Assembly: GCF_019656315.1 (NCBI RefSeq)
Contig: NZ_BPLU01000073.1
Coordinates: forward strand, 1-64,000
Source of the DNA: Flavobacterium sp. UMI-01
Lineage (GTDB): Bacteria; Bacteroidota; Bacteroidia; Flavobacteriales; Flavobacteriaceae
Length of the DNA stretch: 64,000 nt
Reading direction: 5' to 3'
Below are positions 52,070-61,527 of this stretch, in pieces (position 1 is the stretch's first letter; each line of letters starts with the position of its first letter). The translations under genes were made by a program, and so were the position numbers. The notes under the pieces are model-generated. The model did not search any database. It worked only from the letters and a program-made list of their open reading frames with translations, and was not told where the DNA came from.

Positions 52070-52480
52070 ATGGATATAGAACTAATTAGTATTCCAAAGA
52101 TTGAAGACCCTCGAGGGAACTTATCAGTGATTGAAAAGGATAATATTCCATTCTCGATTCAACGTGTTTATTACCTATATGATGTGCCTTCAGGAGCTGA
52201 AAGAGGAGGGCATGCGCATAAAAATTTAAAAGAATTTTTGATTGCATTAAGTGGTAGTTTTGATGTAATTGTAAATGATGCTACTAGTGAAGAGACGATT
52301 ACTTTAAACAAGCCCAATGTGGGGTTGTTAATAAACCAAGGTATATGGAGAGAATTGAAAAACTTTTCTGCTGGTTCCGTTTGCTTGGTTGTAGCTTCAG
52401 AAACATTCGAAGAAGAAGATTATATTAGGGATTTTGATGATTTTCTTTCCTATATAAAGTTGGGTAATTTAGGAGAATGA
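52070..52480 (+). CDS. FdtA/QdtA-like sugar 3,4-ketoisomerase (cupin)
   Basis: 136 residues, a WxcM-like cupin: IPKIEDPRGNLSVIE, the RGGHAHKNLKEFLIALSG metal/active-site segment with its two His, and NKPNVGLLINQGIWRELKNFSAGSVCLV. Family members turn dTDP-4-keto-6-deoxyglucose into the 3-keto isomer for 3-amino sugars such as Fuc3NAc and Qui3NAc. Neither the aminotransferase nor the acetyltransferase is in the window. Three bases separate its stop from the end of the convergent glycosyltransferase. Confidence 0.85.
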   Translation: MDIELISIPKIEDPRGNLSVIEKDNIPFSIQRVYYLYDVPSGAERGGHAHKNLKEFLIALSGSFDVIVNDATSEETITLNKPNVGLLINQGIWRELKNFSAGSVCLVVASETFEEEDYIRDFDDFLSYIKLGNLGE

Positions 52481-52483
52481 AAA

Positions 52484-53626
52484 TTATTTGCTAGCTTTCC
52501 AGGTAGATAAATATTGCTTGGCTATTTTTATGTAATGGTGTTCTTTTTCTATGAATTTTCGAGCGTTCTTACTTATCCTAAAAATTTCATTAGGATTTTC
52601 TATTAAAAAGGAGATTTTATCAACTAGAACTTTTACATCTGGTATAGCATTGATACACACTTCATCTTCTTTTAAGTTATAATGAGATAAAAACTCGGTT
52701 TCAGCACCTGTAAAAACGACTTTTCCTTTGGCCATCGCTTCAAGTGCATTATACCCTTGATCGTGGGCATACACTTGATCTAATAAAATATGGGCTTTAT
52801 TATATTTTGAAATATACTCCCTATACGGAATGTCTCTGGTGGTAATTATTTCTACTTTATCAGCATATTTTTGTTGGATTATCGTTAATGCTTTTTCAAA
52901 ATAATCATTTCCTTTTTTGTAATAGTTTCCTTGATTGATGCCGTGAAAAATTACAATGGGATGCAATTCAAATTGATTTATAACTTGAATTTTGTCAGTG
53001 TTTATTGGATTAGGAATTAACCCCAAATATTTTGGATGGTGTTCCATTGGGATGTGATAATCAAAATCTGAGGCGATTACGCCATTACAGTTGAAGAAAA
53101 TTAATTCATGAAGTTTTTTAAATTCAGTGGTCCTAAATTTTAGAACATTTAGAAAATCTTTGTCAGCAATTTTGCCCTCAAGGTAAGGTTGAACTACTGA
53201 TTTCATTGTGGGATGTTCAAAGGAATGTTTTACAGTCCAATAGTCGGTTCCACAGCATAGTAGAAATTTTTTTTGATTATATTTAAAAAGATAATCTAAT
53301 ATTTTTTTTTCGTAATAATAATTACAATAAAAGCTGTTTTCATTGATTAATTGTACGACGTCAAAATCTATAAATTGATTTTTGTTTTTTTTAAATTGTT
53401 GATAGGTTGCGTATGATGTCAAATCAAACCCTGTCAATTTATAAATTGCTAGTTTTATTTTTTTTTTGATACCCTTGTCCCATTTCCTATGTATTGGATA
53501 ATCAGTAGAATAGTCTTTGAAACCATCTTTAAAACCTAATATAACAACATAATGTCCTAGTTTTTCTAATCCTTCTTTCAAGGAGTTATGCAAACGACTA
53601 TATTCACTTAAAAGTAGTATCCTCAT
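52484..53626 (-). CDS. Glycosyltransferase, GT-B fold
   Basis: 380 residues. N-terminal RILLLSEYSRLHNSLKEGLEKLGHYV is the Rossmann start, and DQGYNALEAMAKGKVVFTGAETEF near 290-320 is the nucleotide-sugar site of family 1/4 type enzymes. Acceptor and donor cannot be told. It may act in a surface polysaccharide with the neighbouring glycan genes. Confidence 0.78.
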   Translation of the reverse strand: MRILLLSEYSRLHNSLKEGLEKLGHYVVILGFKDGFKDYSTDYPIHRKWDKGIKKKIKLAIYKLTGFDLTSYATYQQFKKNKNQFIDFDVVQLINENSFYCNYYYEKKILDYLFKYNQKKFLLCCGTDYWTVKHSFEHPTMKSVVQPYLEGKIADKDFLNVLKFRTTEFKKLHELIFFNCNGVIASDFDYHIPMEHHPKYLGLIPNPINTDKIQVINQFELHPIVIFHGINQGNYYKKGNDYFEKALTIIQQKYADKVEIITTRDIPYREYISKYNKAHILLDQVYAHDQGYNALEAMAKGKVVFTGAETEFLSHYNLKEDEVCINAIPDVKVLVDKISFLIENPNEIFRISKNARKFIEKEHHYIKIAKQYLSTWKASK

Positions 53627-53685
53627 GGTTAATTGTTATATTTGATAAATATATTTATATTCTAATTGAAATAAAAAAAAATAAA

Positions 53686-54759
53686 ATGAAAATTCTAATT
53701 GTTCTTCAGTCACTGGCAAATGGTGGAGCAGAGAGGAGTGGAGGCTTGTTATCTGTTTTACTTTCAAATTTGGGGTTTGACGTACATATTGTAACGGTTT
53801 TAGATGGAGTAGAATTTGAATATAAAGGAGAGTTGTTGAATTTAGGAATTCTGAAAAAAAAGAACGATACTTTATTTGGAAGATTACAAAGGTTGCTAGT
53901 ATTGAGGTCTTATTTAAAAGAAAATAATTTTGATTGGATAATTGATAATAGACCAAGAAATTCATCATTTACAGAGTTTATTATTTCTAGATACATTTAC
54001 AATCCTAAAAAGGTAATTTATGTTGTTCGTAGCTTTAATATTAGTAATTATTTTCCTCAAATTAGTTTTATTGCCAAAATAATATACAGAGAAGCTCCGA
54101 GTATAATTGGAGTTTCAAATGAAATAAAAGAGGCTATTATTGAAAAATATGGGTATCAAAATGTAAGATCAATATATAATCCATTTGATAAAGAATTAAT
54201 TCTAAGTCATTCAAATGAATATAAAGTAAAAGGGAACTTCATTCTAGCTTATGGAAGAATTGATGATGAAGTAAAAAACTATTCTTTATTGATCGATGCT
54301 TATTCAAAATCAATATTGTCTTCATATAAAATTGATTTATTAATTTTAGGTGATGGTAAAGATTTAGAAAAATTGATTCAAAAGGTTAAAACGTTAAATC
54401 TATCCGATAGAATAAAATTTGTTAATAAATTATCTAATCCGTTTCCCTATGTAAAAAAAGCAATTTTTACGGTCTTAACAAGTAAATATGAAGGATTTCC
54501 AAGAGTAATAGTAGAATCGTTAGCCATTGGAACGCCTGTGATTTCGGTGGATTGTAAATCTGGACCTAAAGAAATTATTTCAAATAAAATCAACGGTTTA
54601 TTAGTAGAGAATAACAGTGAAGACGAATTAGCAAAAGCGATGAATCTTTTTATTGAAGATAAAGACTTGTATCAAAAATGTAAAAAGAATGCTTCGTTGA
54701 GTGTTAATCATTTGACTTTAGAATCAATAACTGAAAAATGGAAAGAAATATTAAAATAA
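53686..54759 (+). CDS. Glycosyltransferase family 4 enzyme
   Basis: 357 residues, two Rossmann domains. LANGGAERSGGLLSVLLSNLGFDVHIV at the start (Gly-rich acceptor loop), then LAYGRIDDEVKNYSLLIDAY and the C-terminal EX7E motif EGFPRVIVESLAIGTPVISVDC. Typical of capsule and O-antigen glycosyltransferases. It is divergent from the previous gene with 59 bases between. Confidence 0.85.
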   Translation: MKILIVLQSLANGGAERSGGLLSVLLSNLGFDVHIVTVLDGVEFEYKGELLNLGILKKKNDTLFGRLQRLLVLRSYLKENNFDWIIDNRPRNSSFTEFIISRYIYNPKKVIYVVRSFNISNYFPQISFIAKIIYREAPSIIGVSNEIKEAIIEKYGYQNVRSIYNPFDKELILSHSNEYKVKGNFILAYGRIDDEVKNYSLLIDAYSKSILSSYKIDLLILGDGKDLEKLIQKVKTLNLSDRIKFVNKLSNPFPYVKKAIFTVLTSKYEGFPRVIVESLAIGTPVISVDCKSGPKEIISNKINGLLVENNSEDELAKAMNLFIEDKDLYQKCKKNASLSVNHLTLESITEKWKEILK

Positions 54760-54767
54760 TTTAATTT

Positions 54768-55694
54768 TTATTTGAAAATAGAATTACTAAGTCCTAATTT
54801 GACTTGATACTTGTTTATTGAAATTAATAATTTAAGTATCGTCTTTGGCAGATGAAGTAAAATTATTCTTTTAGGAGATAAATTTTTGAAATCAATTTTC
54901 TTGTAATATGCTTTGTAATTTGTTAAATCACTATTTAACTTACATTTGATTGACATTGTAAAGCGATTTAAATCCAAAAATTTTTTTAATGGCTTATTGG
55001 TTTTTTCTTCTTCTTTATATTTGCAAAAAGTACTTTCTTCCATAATATAATTCCAGTTTCTGGACGTACTACTAGGATTACAAATATATTTTGCAAGAAT
55101 TTTCCAATTGAATACAATGGGGTACACAAGTCCTAATCGAATCCATAAATCAGTGTCCTCAGAAATTTTTATATTAGGGTCAAATACACCTACATTTTCA
55201 AAAACATTTTTATGAAAAACTGCACATGAAGTCCAAATTATCGATTTGTTGAGACTAGCATTAAAGTAGTTAACAACTTCATGGTCTCTAGTTTTTTTTA
55301 ATGAGTATTTGGCTGGAAATGTTTTGTTAAACACTTCAATTTCAATAGCGGCTGAAAAAATGTTTTGTTCAGGGAATAATTCAATAGTGCGATGCATTTC
55401 TAGCAAAAAATTAGGATACCAGTAATCATCCCCATCAATAAAAGCAATATAATTGGATTTTGCTTTTTTGATACCCAAATTTCTGGCATGGGAAACGCCT
55501 CTATTTTCAGTGTAAAAATAACTAATTCGAGAGTCCTTAAACTCAATTACTTTTTCTTCACTTGAATCAGTGGAGCCGTCATTGATAATAATAACTTCAA
55601 AGTTTGTAAAGCTTTGATTAAGTACACTAGATAATGTGTTGGTTATAAAGTTTTCTTTATTGTATAAAGTTATTATTACTGAAAAAAAAGTCAT
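54768..55694 (-). CDS. Glycosyltransferase family 2 enzyme
   Basis: 308 residues, GT-A fold. FSVIITLYNKENFITNTLSSVLNQSFTNFEVIIINDGSTDSSE starts the protein; DGDDYWYPNFL is the DxD metal site. Its 3' end is only 8 bases from the end of the convergent GT4 gene. No signal peptide; inner-face glycan assembly. Confidence 0.87.
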   Translation of the reverse strand: MTFFSVIITLYNKENFITNTLSSVLNQSFTNFEVIIINDGSTDSSEEKVIEFKDSRISYFYTENRGVSHARNLGIKKAKSNYIAFIDGDDYWYPNFLLEMHRTIELFPEQNIFSAAIEIEVFNKTFPAKYSLKKTRDHEVVNYFNASLNKSIIWTSCAVFHKNVFENVGVFDPNIKISEDTDLWIRLGLVYPIVFNWKILAKYICNPSSTSRNWNYIMEESTFCKYKEEEKTNKPLKKFLDLNRFTMSIKCKLNSDLTNYKAYYKKIDFKNLSPKRIILLHLPKTILKLLISINKYQVKLGLSNSIFK

Positions 55695-55742
55695 AAATAA
55701 AATAATAGGTTTTCAGCTTGTTATTAATCGAAGGCTATTTTG

Positions 55743-56618
55743 TTATTTTAAATTACAAATATATCCTAATCGATACAAATCAAAGGCGAAGAGATTGGTT
55801 TTTTTCTTAAAAATGAGTACTTTAAGTAGCGGTTCGGAGCACTTAAAGAGTATCGATACGATTTTTGTGAGTTTGTTTTTTCTTATTAAATTATAATTTT
55901 TTAATAAGGAGTTTACTTTTTCAACATCTTTTTTGTCTGCTAAAAAATATTTTCTAGAAGCTACGCTTTCAAGTGATTTAGTAAAGAAAATAGCATTGTC
56001 TTCAAGGCCATTATGGTAAATACTATTGTCAATATGTTGGATTTTATATCGCTTGATGTATAAGTTATAACTAAAGAAATTATCTAAACCATATAGATTT
56101 TGTTGTTCGCTAAAATTACAACTTAAAAAAATACTTTTTTCAATTAACATATTTCCCGAAAAAACGTAACTATGAGGGGTTAAATTCCTGATGGAAGCTA
56201 CTTTTTCTTCTCTTTTTTTTCCATAATTGTATCTGAAAAAATTAGTTTCTGTGAGGTACTCTTCGGTGTATTTATAACCGCCAAATAAAGTGATGTTTGG
56301 GCGGTACTCTTTTAAATACTCTTTGATGAATGTTTGTTTTTCTGGAAAAACATCAGCATCCAAAAAAAGTAATAGGTTGTAACGTGCCTTGTTTGCTAGA
56401 ATTAAACGATTCTGTGTTCTACCTTTTTTTCTCTCGTTGCGTTCAATTGAACAATTTTTGAGATTGTTTACCTTATGGATTTCATCATCAAAAAGGTCCG
56501 AGCAATCATCTTGGCATAAGATTTCATATTCTATTCCCAAAGACATGCATTGCGAATTTAATTCGGAAATCAACGGGAGTACTTGATAATTAAATCGGGG
56601 TATTAGAATTGAGAGCAT
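55743..56618 (-). CDS. Family 2-like glycosyltransferase
   Basis: 291 residues, GT-A fold: LSILIPRFNYQVLPLISEL, YEILCQDDCSD, then LLFLDADVFPEKQ with the DAD metal site, and YGLDNFFSYNLY after it. Shorter and more divergent than the previous gene. It probably follows the same strand unit as 54768-55694; 48 bases lie between. Confidence 0.8.
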   Translation of the reverse strand: MLSILIPRFNYQVLPLISELNSQCMSLGIEYEILCQDDCSDLFDDEIHKVNNLKNCSIERNERKKGRTQNRLILANKARYNLLLFLDADVFPEKQTFIKEYLKEYRPNITLFGGYKYTEEYLTETNFFRYNYGKKREEKVASIRNLTPHSYVFSGNMLIEKSIFLSCNFSEQQNLYGLDNFFSYNLYIKRYKIQHIDNSIYHNGLEDNAIFFTKSLESVASRKYFLADKKDVEKVNSLLKNYNLIRKNKLTKIVSILFKCSEPLLKVLIFKKKTNLFAFDLYRLGYICNLK

Positions 56619-56636
56619 TCAAAAAAAATTAAATCT

Positions 56637-56644
56637 TATATTTG
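56637..56644 (+). promoter_or_regulatory. -7 box of the oxygenase gene
   Basis: TATATTTG fits the consensus; TTG at 56609-56611 is 25 bases upstream, longer than usual. It decides the start at 56669. Confidence 0.5.
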
Positions 56645-56668
56645 CTTTGGATAACAAAATCCAAAAGT

Positions 56669-57490
56669 ATGGAATTTATGGATAGAAATAGTCTCGCCTC
56701 AAGGATTTATGATAAAATTCAAGAACATAAAACGGTTCTGTCTAAACAGTTTGAGGAAACTAAAAATGGAATAGGATACTTCTTTATTGATGAATTATTG
56801 CCAGAGGATATTGTGTTGAAAATGTATGCTGTTTTCCCAAAACCAGAACAAATGGTCTTGAAAAAAAGTTTACGTGAAGATAAATATATCGCCGCTCAGA
56901 TGAATTTATATGATCCCATTTTAGAGGATATTATCTATGCTTTTCAACAAGATAAAATTGTGAGACTAATAGGAGAAATCTGTGGTATTGAGGAAACTAT
57001 TCCTGATGAGTATTTGTATAATGGAGGTATTTCTATGATGGGATATAAACAGTTTTTGAATCCTCATTTGGATAATTCTCATGACAAAGACAGAAATAGA
57101 TGGAGAGTCCTGAATTTGTTGTATTACATAACACCTGATTGGAATATTGAATATGGTGGGAATTTAGAATTGTGGCCTGATGGTTTGAAAAAGGAACCAA
57201 TTACAATTCATAGCAAATACAACAGATTAGTTGTGATGGCTACACATAACAACTCCTTGCATTCTGTTTCTCCTGTGACTTATGATGGTTTTAGGTGTTG
57301 TGTGTCCAATTATTATTTCTCCAAAAATCCTTTAAAAAACACAGATACCTTTCATGTGACTTCATTTCGTGGAAGACCTGAGCAAAATCTAACTGATGTT
57401 GTTTTAAAAGTAGATACAGCTTTAAGAATGTTGTTGAGAAAAATCTTTAAAAATGGGGTCAAAGAAAACCCTCATGTTTATAAAAAATAA
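56669..57490 (+). CDS. 2-oxoglutarate/Fe(II)-dependent oxygenase of the prolyl-hydroxylase type
   Basis: 273 residues from ATG 56669. A longer frame would start at 56642 within the TATATTTG -7 box (56637-56644), which rules it out. Iron triad: His and Asp in NPHLDNSHD, and the distal His in NNSLHSVSP; the 2OG-binding Arg is in FRCCVSNYYFS. It resembles P4H-like enzymes that hydroxylate proteins or sugar and lipid acceptors. It stands next to glycosyltransferases, so a role in modifying a surface glycan or glycoprotein is possible; the substrate is not known. Confidence 0.82.
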   Translation: MEFMDRNSLASRIYDKIQEHKTVLSKQFEETKNGIGYFFIDELLPEDIVLKMYAVFPKPEQMVLKKSLREDKYIAAQMNLYDPILEDIIYAFQQDKIVRLIGEICGIEETIPDEYLYNGGISMMGYKQFLNPHLDNSHDKDRNRWRVLNLLYYITPDWNIEYGGNLELWPDGLKKEPITIHSKYNRLVVMATHNNSLHSVSPVTYDGFRCCVSNYYFSKNPLKNTDTFHVTSFRGRPEQNLTDVVLKVDTALRMLLRKIFKNGVKENPHVYKK

Positions 57491-57502
57491 GGAACAATAG
57501 AG

Positions 57503-58186
57503 CTAAACAGTCCTCTGAACAACTTCAAAAATTTTGGCATCCTCACATTTTAAGGTTTTTGCAGGATACTTCATTAATAAAGCATAATCATGAGTAGCCA
57601 TGATAATTGTTTTTCCGTTGTCATTAATTTTTCTTAACACTTCGAGAACTTCTGTACTGGTTTGAGGGTCTAGATTTCCTGTTGGTTCATCTGCAAGGAT
57701 TAATTCCGGGTCGTTAAGCAAAGCTCTGGCGATGGCAACACGCTGCTGCTCTCCTCCTGAAATTTGGTGTGGCATCTTGTTTAGATATTGTTTCATTCCC
57801 ACTTTATCCAAAACTTCGTCAATTTTACGGTCCATTTCCTCTTTTATTGTCCAACCCGTCGCTTTTAGAACGAAAATCATATTTTCTTTGATACTACGGT
57901 CAGGGAGTAATTTGAAATCCTGAAAAACGATTCCTATTTTTCTTCTCAAAAAAGGGATATCGTTGTCTTTTAAACCTACTAAGTCAAAATCGACAATATG
58001 TCCTTCTCCTTCAGTTAAAGGTAAGTCAGCATATAATGTTTTCATTAAGCTACTTTTACCAGTTCCTGTTTTTCCAATGATATATAAAAAATCACCACGA
58101 TTAACTTCTAGATTTACATTTGATAAAATAGTTTTATCCTCTTGGTAAATTGTTGCGTTTCTTAAATAAAGTATAGGTTGAGACAT
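57503..58186 (-). CDS. ftsE: Cell-division ATP-binding protein FtsE
   Basis: 227 residues, one ABC ATPase domain: Walker A GKTGTGKSS, Q loop VFQDFKLLPD, signature SGGEQQRVAIARAL, Walker B LILADEPTGNLD and the switch His in MATHD. With FtsX it regulates peptidoglycan hydrolases at the division site. No ftsX lies next to it in this window, which is normal for flavobacteria as far as I recall. Confidence 0.9.
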   Translation of the reverse strand: MSQPILYLRNATIYQEDKTILSNVNLEVNRGDFLYIIGKTGTGKSSLMKTLYADLPLTEGEGHIVDFDLVGLKDNDIPFLRRKIGIVFQDFKLLPDRSIKENMIFVLKATGWTIKEEMDRKIDEVLDKVGMKQYLNKMPHQISGGEQQRVAIARALLNDPELILADEPTGNLDPQTSTEVLEVLRKINDNGKTIIMATHDYALLMKYPAKTLKCEDAKIFEVVQRTV

Positions 58187-58432
58187 AATTAAGGTTCATT
58201 TATTGGGTAAAAGTAATAAGATAACGCTTCTATTCAAAATAAATTTTAGGAAATAGGAAAGAATCATAAATTTAAAAAAAAGAGGCATCATTGTTGTTGT
58301 GCTTCACGAAGTTTTATTTGATGCTTCAATTTCCAGTATGGATTGTTAAAAGAATGTTTATAATAAAATGGTTTTAGAATTCGTTATAGACGATAGAATA
58401 TGATACTTTTGAATAGATAAAAAAATATACAA

Positions 58433-61400
58433 ATGCGTAAAATTCCTTATAGCCTCATTTTGTTGGTGTTAACTAGTGCAGTTTCTCTTTTTGCACAACA
58501 ATCAACTATCCATACTCATGATTTAAAAGATTTTAACAAGGCCGTATCGTTGTATAGAGACGGGCAATATGCTTCGGCTCAAACCCTATTTGAAAAAGTG
58601 TATTTAGAAAGCAATGATTCAGAAGTAAAATCAGATTGTGCGTACTATGACGCAAGTTGTGCTATTCGTTTGGATCGTGGCAATGCGGGTGATTTAATAG
58701 AACGTTTTTTGGTAGATTATCCCACAAGTGCTAAAAGCAATCAGGCCTATCTTGAAGTTGGTTTTTACTATTTTGACCAAAAAAATTATGCAGGCGCTTT
58801 GAGAAATTTCGAAAAAGTTAATGAATATCAATTAAAAAGTGAAAACAGAGATAAATTCAACTTTCAAAAAGGGTATTGTTTATTCAATTCCAAAAACAAG
58901 AAGGAAGCCACGACTTATTTTAATAAGGTGCTTAAATCTCCTGTTTATGCTTCACAAGCTAAGTATTATTTAGGTTTTATGGCTTATGAAGGCAATGATT
59001 ATTCGCAGGCCAATAAATATTTTGATGAAGTTTCAGGTGATGAAAAATACAAAGAAAAGCTTTCATACTATCAAGCTGATATGAACTTCAAACAAGGTAA
59101 TTTTCAAAAAGCGATTGAATTAGGAGAAAAAGCCATGGCAAAATCTTCAGCTTTAGAGAAATCAGAGTTAAATAAAATTATCGGTGAAAGTTATTTTAAT
59201 TTAAAAAAATACGACAAAGCAATACCATACTTAACCGCTTACAAAGGAAAAAGAGGTCGATGGAATAATACCGATTACTACCAATTAGGATATGCTTATT
59301 ACAAGCAAAATGACTATGAAAAAGCCATCACCCAGTTTAATAAAATCATTGGAGGTAAAGATGCTGTTGCTCAAAATGCCTATTATCATCTAGGGGAGAG
59401 TTATTTAAATCAAAATAAAAAACAAGAAGCTCTCAATGCTTTTAAGAATGCTTCTGAAATGAGTTTTGATGCAGCCATTCAAGAAGATGCTAGTCTGAAT
59501 TATGCTAAATTGAGCTATGAAATAGGAAATTCATATCAAAGTGTTCCTGAGGTTTTGTTAAGTTTTCTTACTAAGTATCCTAATAATGCCAATAAGGCTA
59601 CAATCGAAAAATTGTTGATTGATTCTTATATTTCGTCAAAAAATTACAATGAAGCTTTAGCTTTATTGGAAAAAAGCAAAAGAATTGAGAATAAGTTAGC
59701 TTACCAAAAAGTTACATTCTACAGAGGATTAGAACTTTTTACCAATAGAAGTTATAACGAAGCAGAAAAAATGTTTAAAAAATCACTTGAAAATCAAGTG
59801 GATGCTGAGTTTACAGCCCGTGCTACTTTTTGGAAAGGAGAAACCGAAAATAAAGTGGAGGATTATAAAAATTCATTGTTGAGTTTTAAACAATTTTTGA
59901 GTTTGCCTCGTGCCAATACAACTCCTGAATTTAAAAATATTAATTACAACATTGCTTATGCCTATTTCAAATTAAAAGAATATGATTTAGCAGGTGATTA
60001 TTTTCAAAACCAAATCAACAAAGTGAAAGGTGATGAAGACCGATTGAATGATTCCTATTTACGACTAGGAGATTGTCGTTTTGTGAATTCTAAATACTAT
60101 CCAGCGATGGAATCCTACAATAAAGTTATAGAATTTAACGGATTTGATGCTGACTATGCTTATTTTCAAAAGGCACTTTGTTACGGGTTTTTGGGTAAAA
60201 GTGATAAAAAAATTGAGGAGCTGAATTCTTTTATTAAAATGTATTCTAAATCAAGTTATAGAGATGATGCGTTATTTGAATTAGCCAATACCTATGTGGC
60301 TACGAACAAACAAGATGCTGCTTTAAAAACCTATGATAAATTGATTGATGAATATAAAAAAGGTTCTTTTACTGCTAAAGCAGTGTTGCGTCAAGGATTG
60401 GTTTATTACAATTCAGACAGAAATGATTTGGCTTTGAATAAATTTAAAAAAGTAGCATCCGAATTTCCTAAAAGTCCTGAGGCTTTAGAAGCCGTAGCCA
60501 CCGCCCGACTCATTTATGTTGATAATGGTCGTGTTGATGAATACGCTAGCTGGGTCAAAACATTAGATTTTGTTGCGGTTAATGATGTTGATTTGGACAA
60601 TGATAGTTATGAATCAGCTTACAAACAATTTAGTCAAAAAAATTACAGCCAGGCAATTTCAGGATTCAATGCATATATAGCCAGTTTTCCACGTGGATTG
60701 CATAGTTTGAAAGCTCATTTCTATTTGGCTCAAACTTATTTTTCTGAAGGTATGGAAGCCAAATCGATTCCTAATTATGAATTTGTAGTAAATCAATCGC
60801 GCAATGAATTTACGGAGCAATCATTAACACGTTTAGGTCAGATTTACTTAAAAAGCAATGATAAAACCAAAGCCATTTCGGTTTTACAACGTTTAGAAAA
60901 CGAAGCCGAATTGTCACAAAACAAAGTATTTGCACAATCCAATTTGATGAAATGCTATTACGACAATAAAGACTATTCAAATTCGGTTGTGTATGCCGAA
61001 AAAGTTTTAAACAGTGCTAAAATCGATGATAATGTCAAAAGTGACGCGCAAATAATCATTGCTCGTTCCGCAATGCAAACTGGTGACGAGACTAAAGCTA
61101 AAACGGGATATGCTAAATTATTAACTATTGCAAAAGGGGAATTAGCAGCCGAGGCTTTGTATTACGATGCGTATTTTAAAAATAAAGAAGGGAAGTATGA
61201 AGCGTCTAATACCACTGTACAGAAATTAGCTAAAAGTTATTCAAGCTATAGGTATTATGGTGCCAAAGGTCTTGTGGTTATGGCGAAAAACTTTTATGGT
61301 TTAAAAGATAGTTTTCAAGCCACTTATATTTTAGATAATGTAATTCAAAATTTTACAGATTACCCTGATGTTGTGGCTGAGGCTAAAACAGAATTAGCGG

Positions 61401-61447
61401 CAATTAAAGCTCAAGAGTCTAAAACCAATTCGTCAATAACAAACTAA
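58433..61447 (+). CDS. Large periplasmic TPR-repeat protein
   Basis: 1004 residues, signal peptide (1-21, LFAQ). Almost wholly built of tetratricopeptide and Sel1/YbgF-like repeats, for example ASAQTLFEKVY, YAGALRNFEKVNEY, YDKAIPYLTAYKG, YEKAITQFNKIIGG, YYPAMESYNKVIEFN and YSQAISGFNAYIA. TPR solenoids of this size assemble envelope complexes; the downstream barrel gene, 80 bases on, suggests a pair acting at the outer membrane. Confidence 0.85.
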   Translation: MRKIPYSLILLVLTSAVSLFAQQSTIHTHDLKDFNKAVSLYRDGQYASAQTLFEKVYLESNDSEVKSDCAYYDASCAIRLDRGNAGDLIERFLVDYPTSAKSNQAYLEVGFYYFDQKNYAGALRNFEKVNEYQLKSENRDKFNFQKGYCLFNSKNKKEATTYFNKVLKSPVYASQAKYYLGFMAYEGNDYSQANKYFDEVSGDEKYKEKLSYYQADMNFKQGNFQKAIELGEKAMAKSSALEKSELNKIIGESYFNLKKYDKAIPYLTAYKGKRGRWNNTDYYQLGYAYYKQNDYEKAITQFNKIIGGKDAVAQNAYYHLGESYLNQNKKQEALNAFKNASEMSFDAAIQEDASLNYAKLSYEIGNSYQSVPEVLLSFLTKYPNNANKATIEKLLIDSYISSKNYNEALALLEKSKRIENKLAYQKVTFYRGLELFTNRSYNEAEKMFKKSLENQVDAEFTARATFWKGETENKVEDYKNSLLSFKQFLSLPRANTTPEFKNINYNIAYAYFKLKEYDLAGDYFQNQINKVKGDEDRLNDSYLRLGDCRFVNSKYYPAMESYNKVIEFNGFDADYAYFQKALCYGFLGKSDKKIEELNSFIKMYSKSSYRDDALFELANTYVATNKQDAALKTYDKLIDEYKKGSFTAKAVLRQGLVYYNSDRNDLALNKFKKVASEFPKSPEALEAVATARLIYVDNGRVDEYASWVKTLDFVAVNDVDLDNDSYESAYKQFSQKNYSQAISGFNAYIASFPRGLHSLKAHFYLAQTYFSEGMEAKSIPNYEFVVNQSRNEFTEQSLTRLGQIYLKSNDKTKAISVLQRLENEAELSQNKVFAQSNLMKCYYDNKDYSNSVVYAEKVLNSAKIDDNVKSDAQIIIARSAMQTGDETKAKTGYAKLLTIAKGELAAEALYYDAYFKNKEGKYEASNTTVQKLAKSYSSYRYYGAKGLVVMAKNFYGLKDSFQATYILDNVIQNFTDYPDVVAEAKTELAAIKAQESKTNSSITN

Positions 61448-61527
61448 TTAAAAGGTTACGAATAATCAAATAGAAAACAGAATGAGTAAGCGAAATAGTT
61501 GGCTTACATACCCTAAAAAGATAGTAT

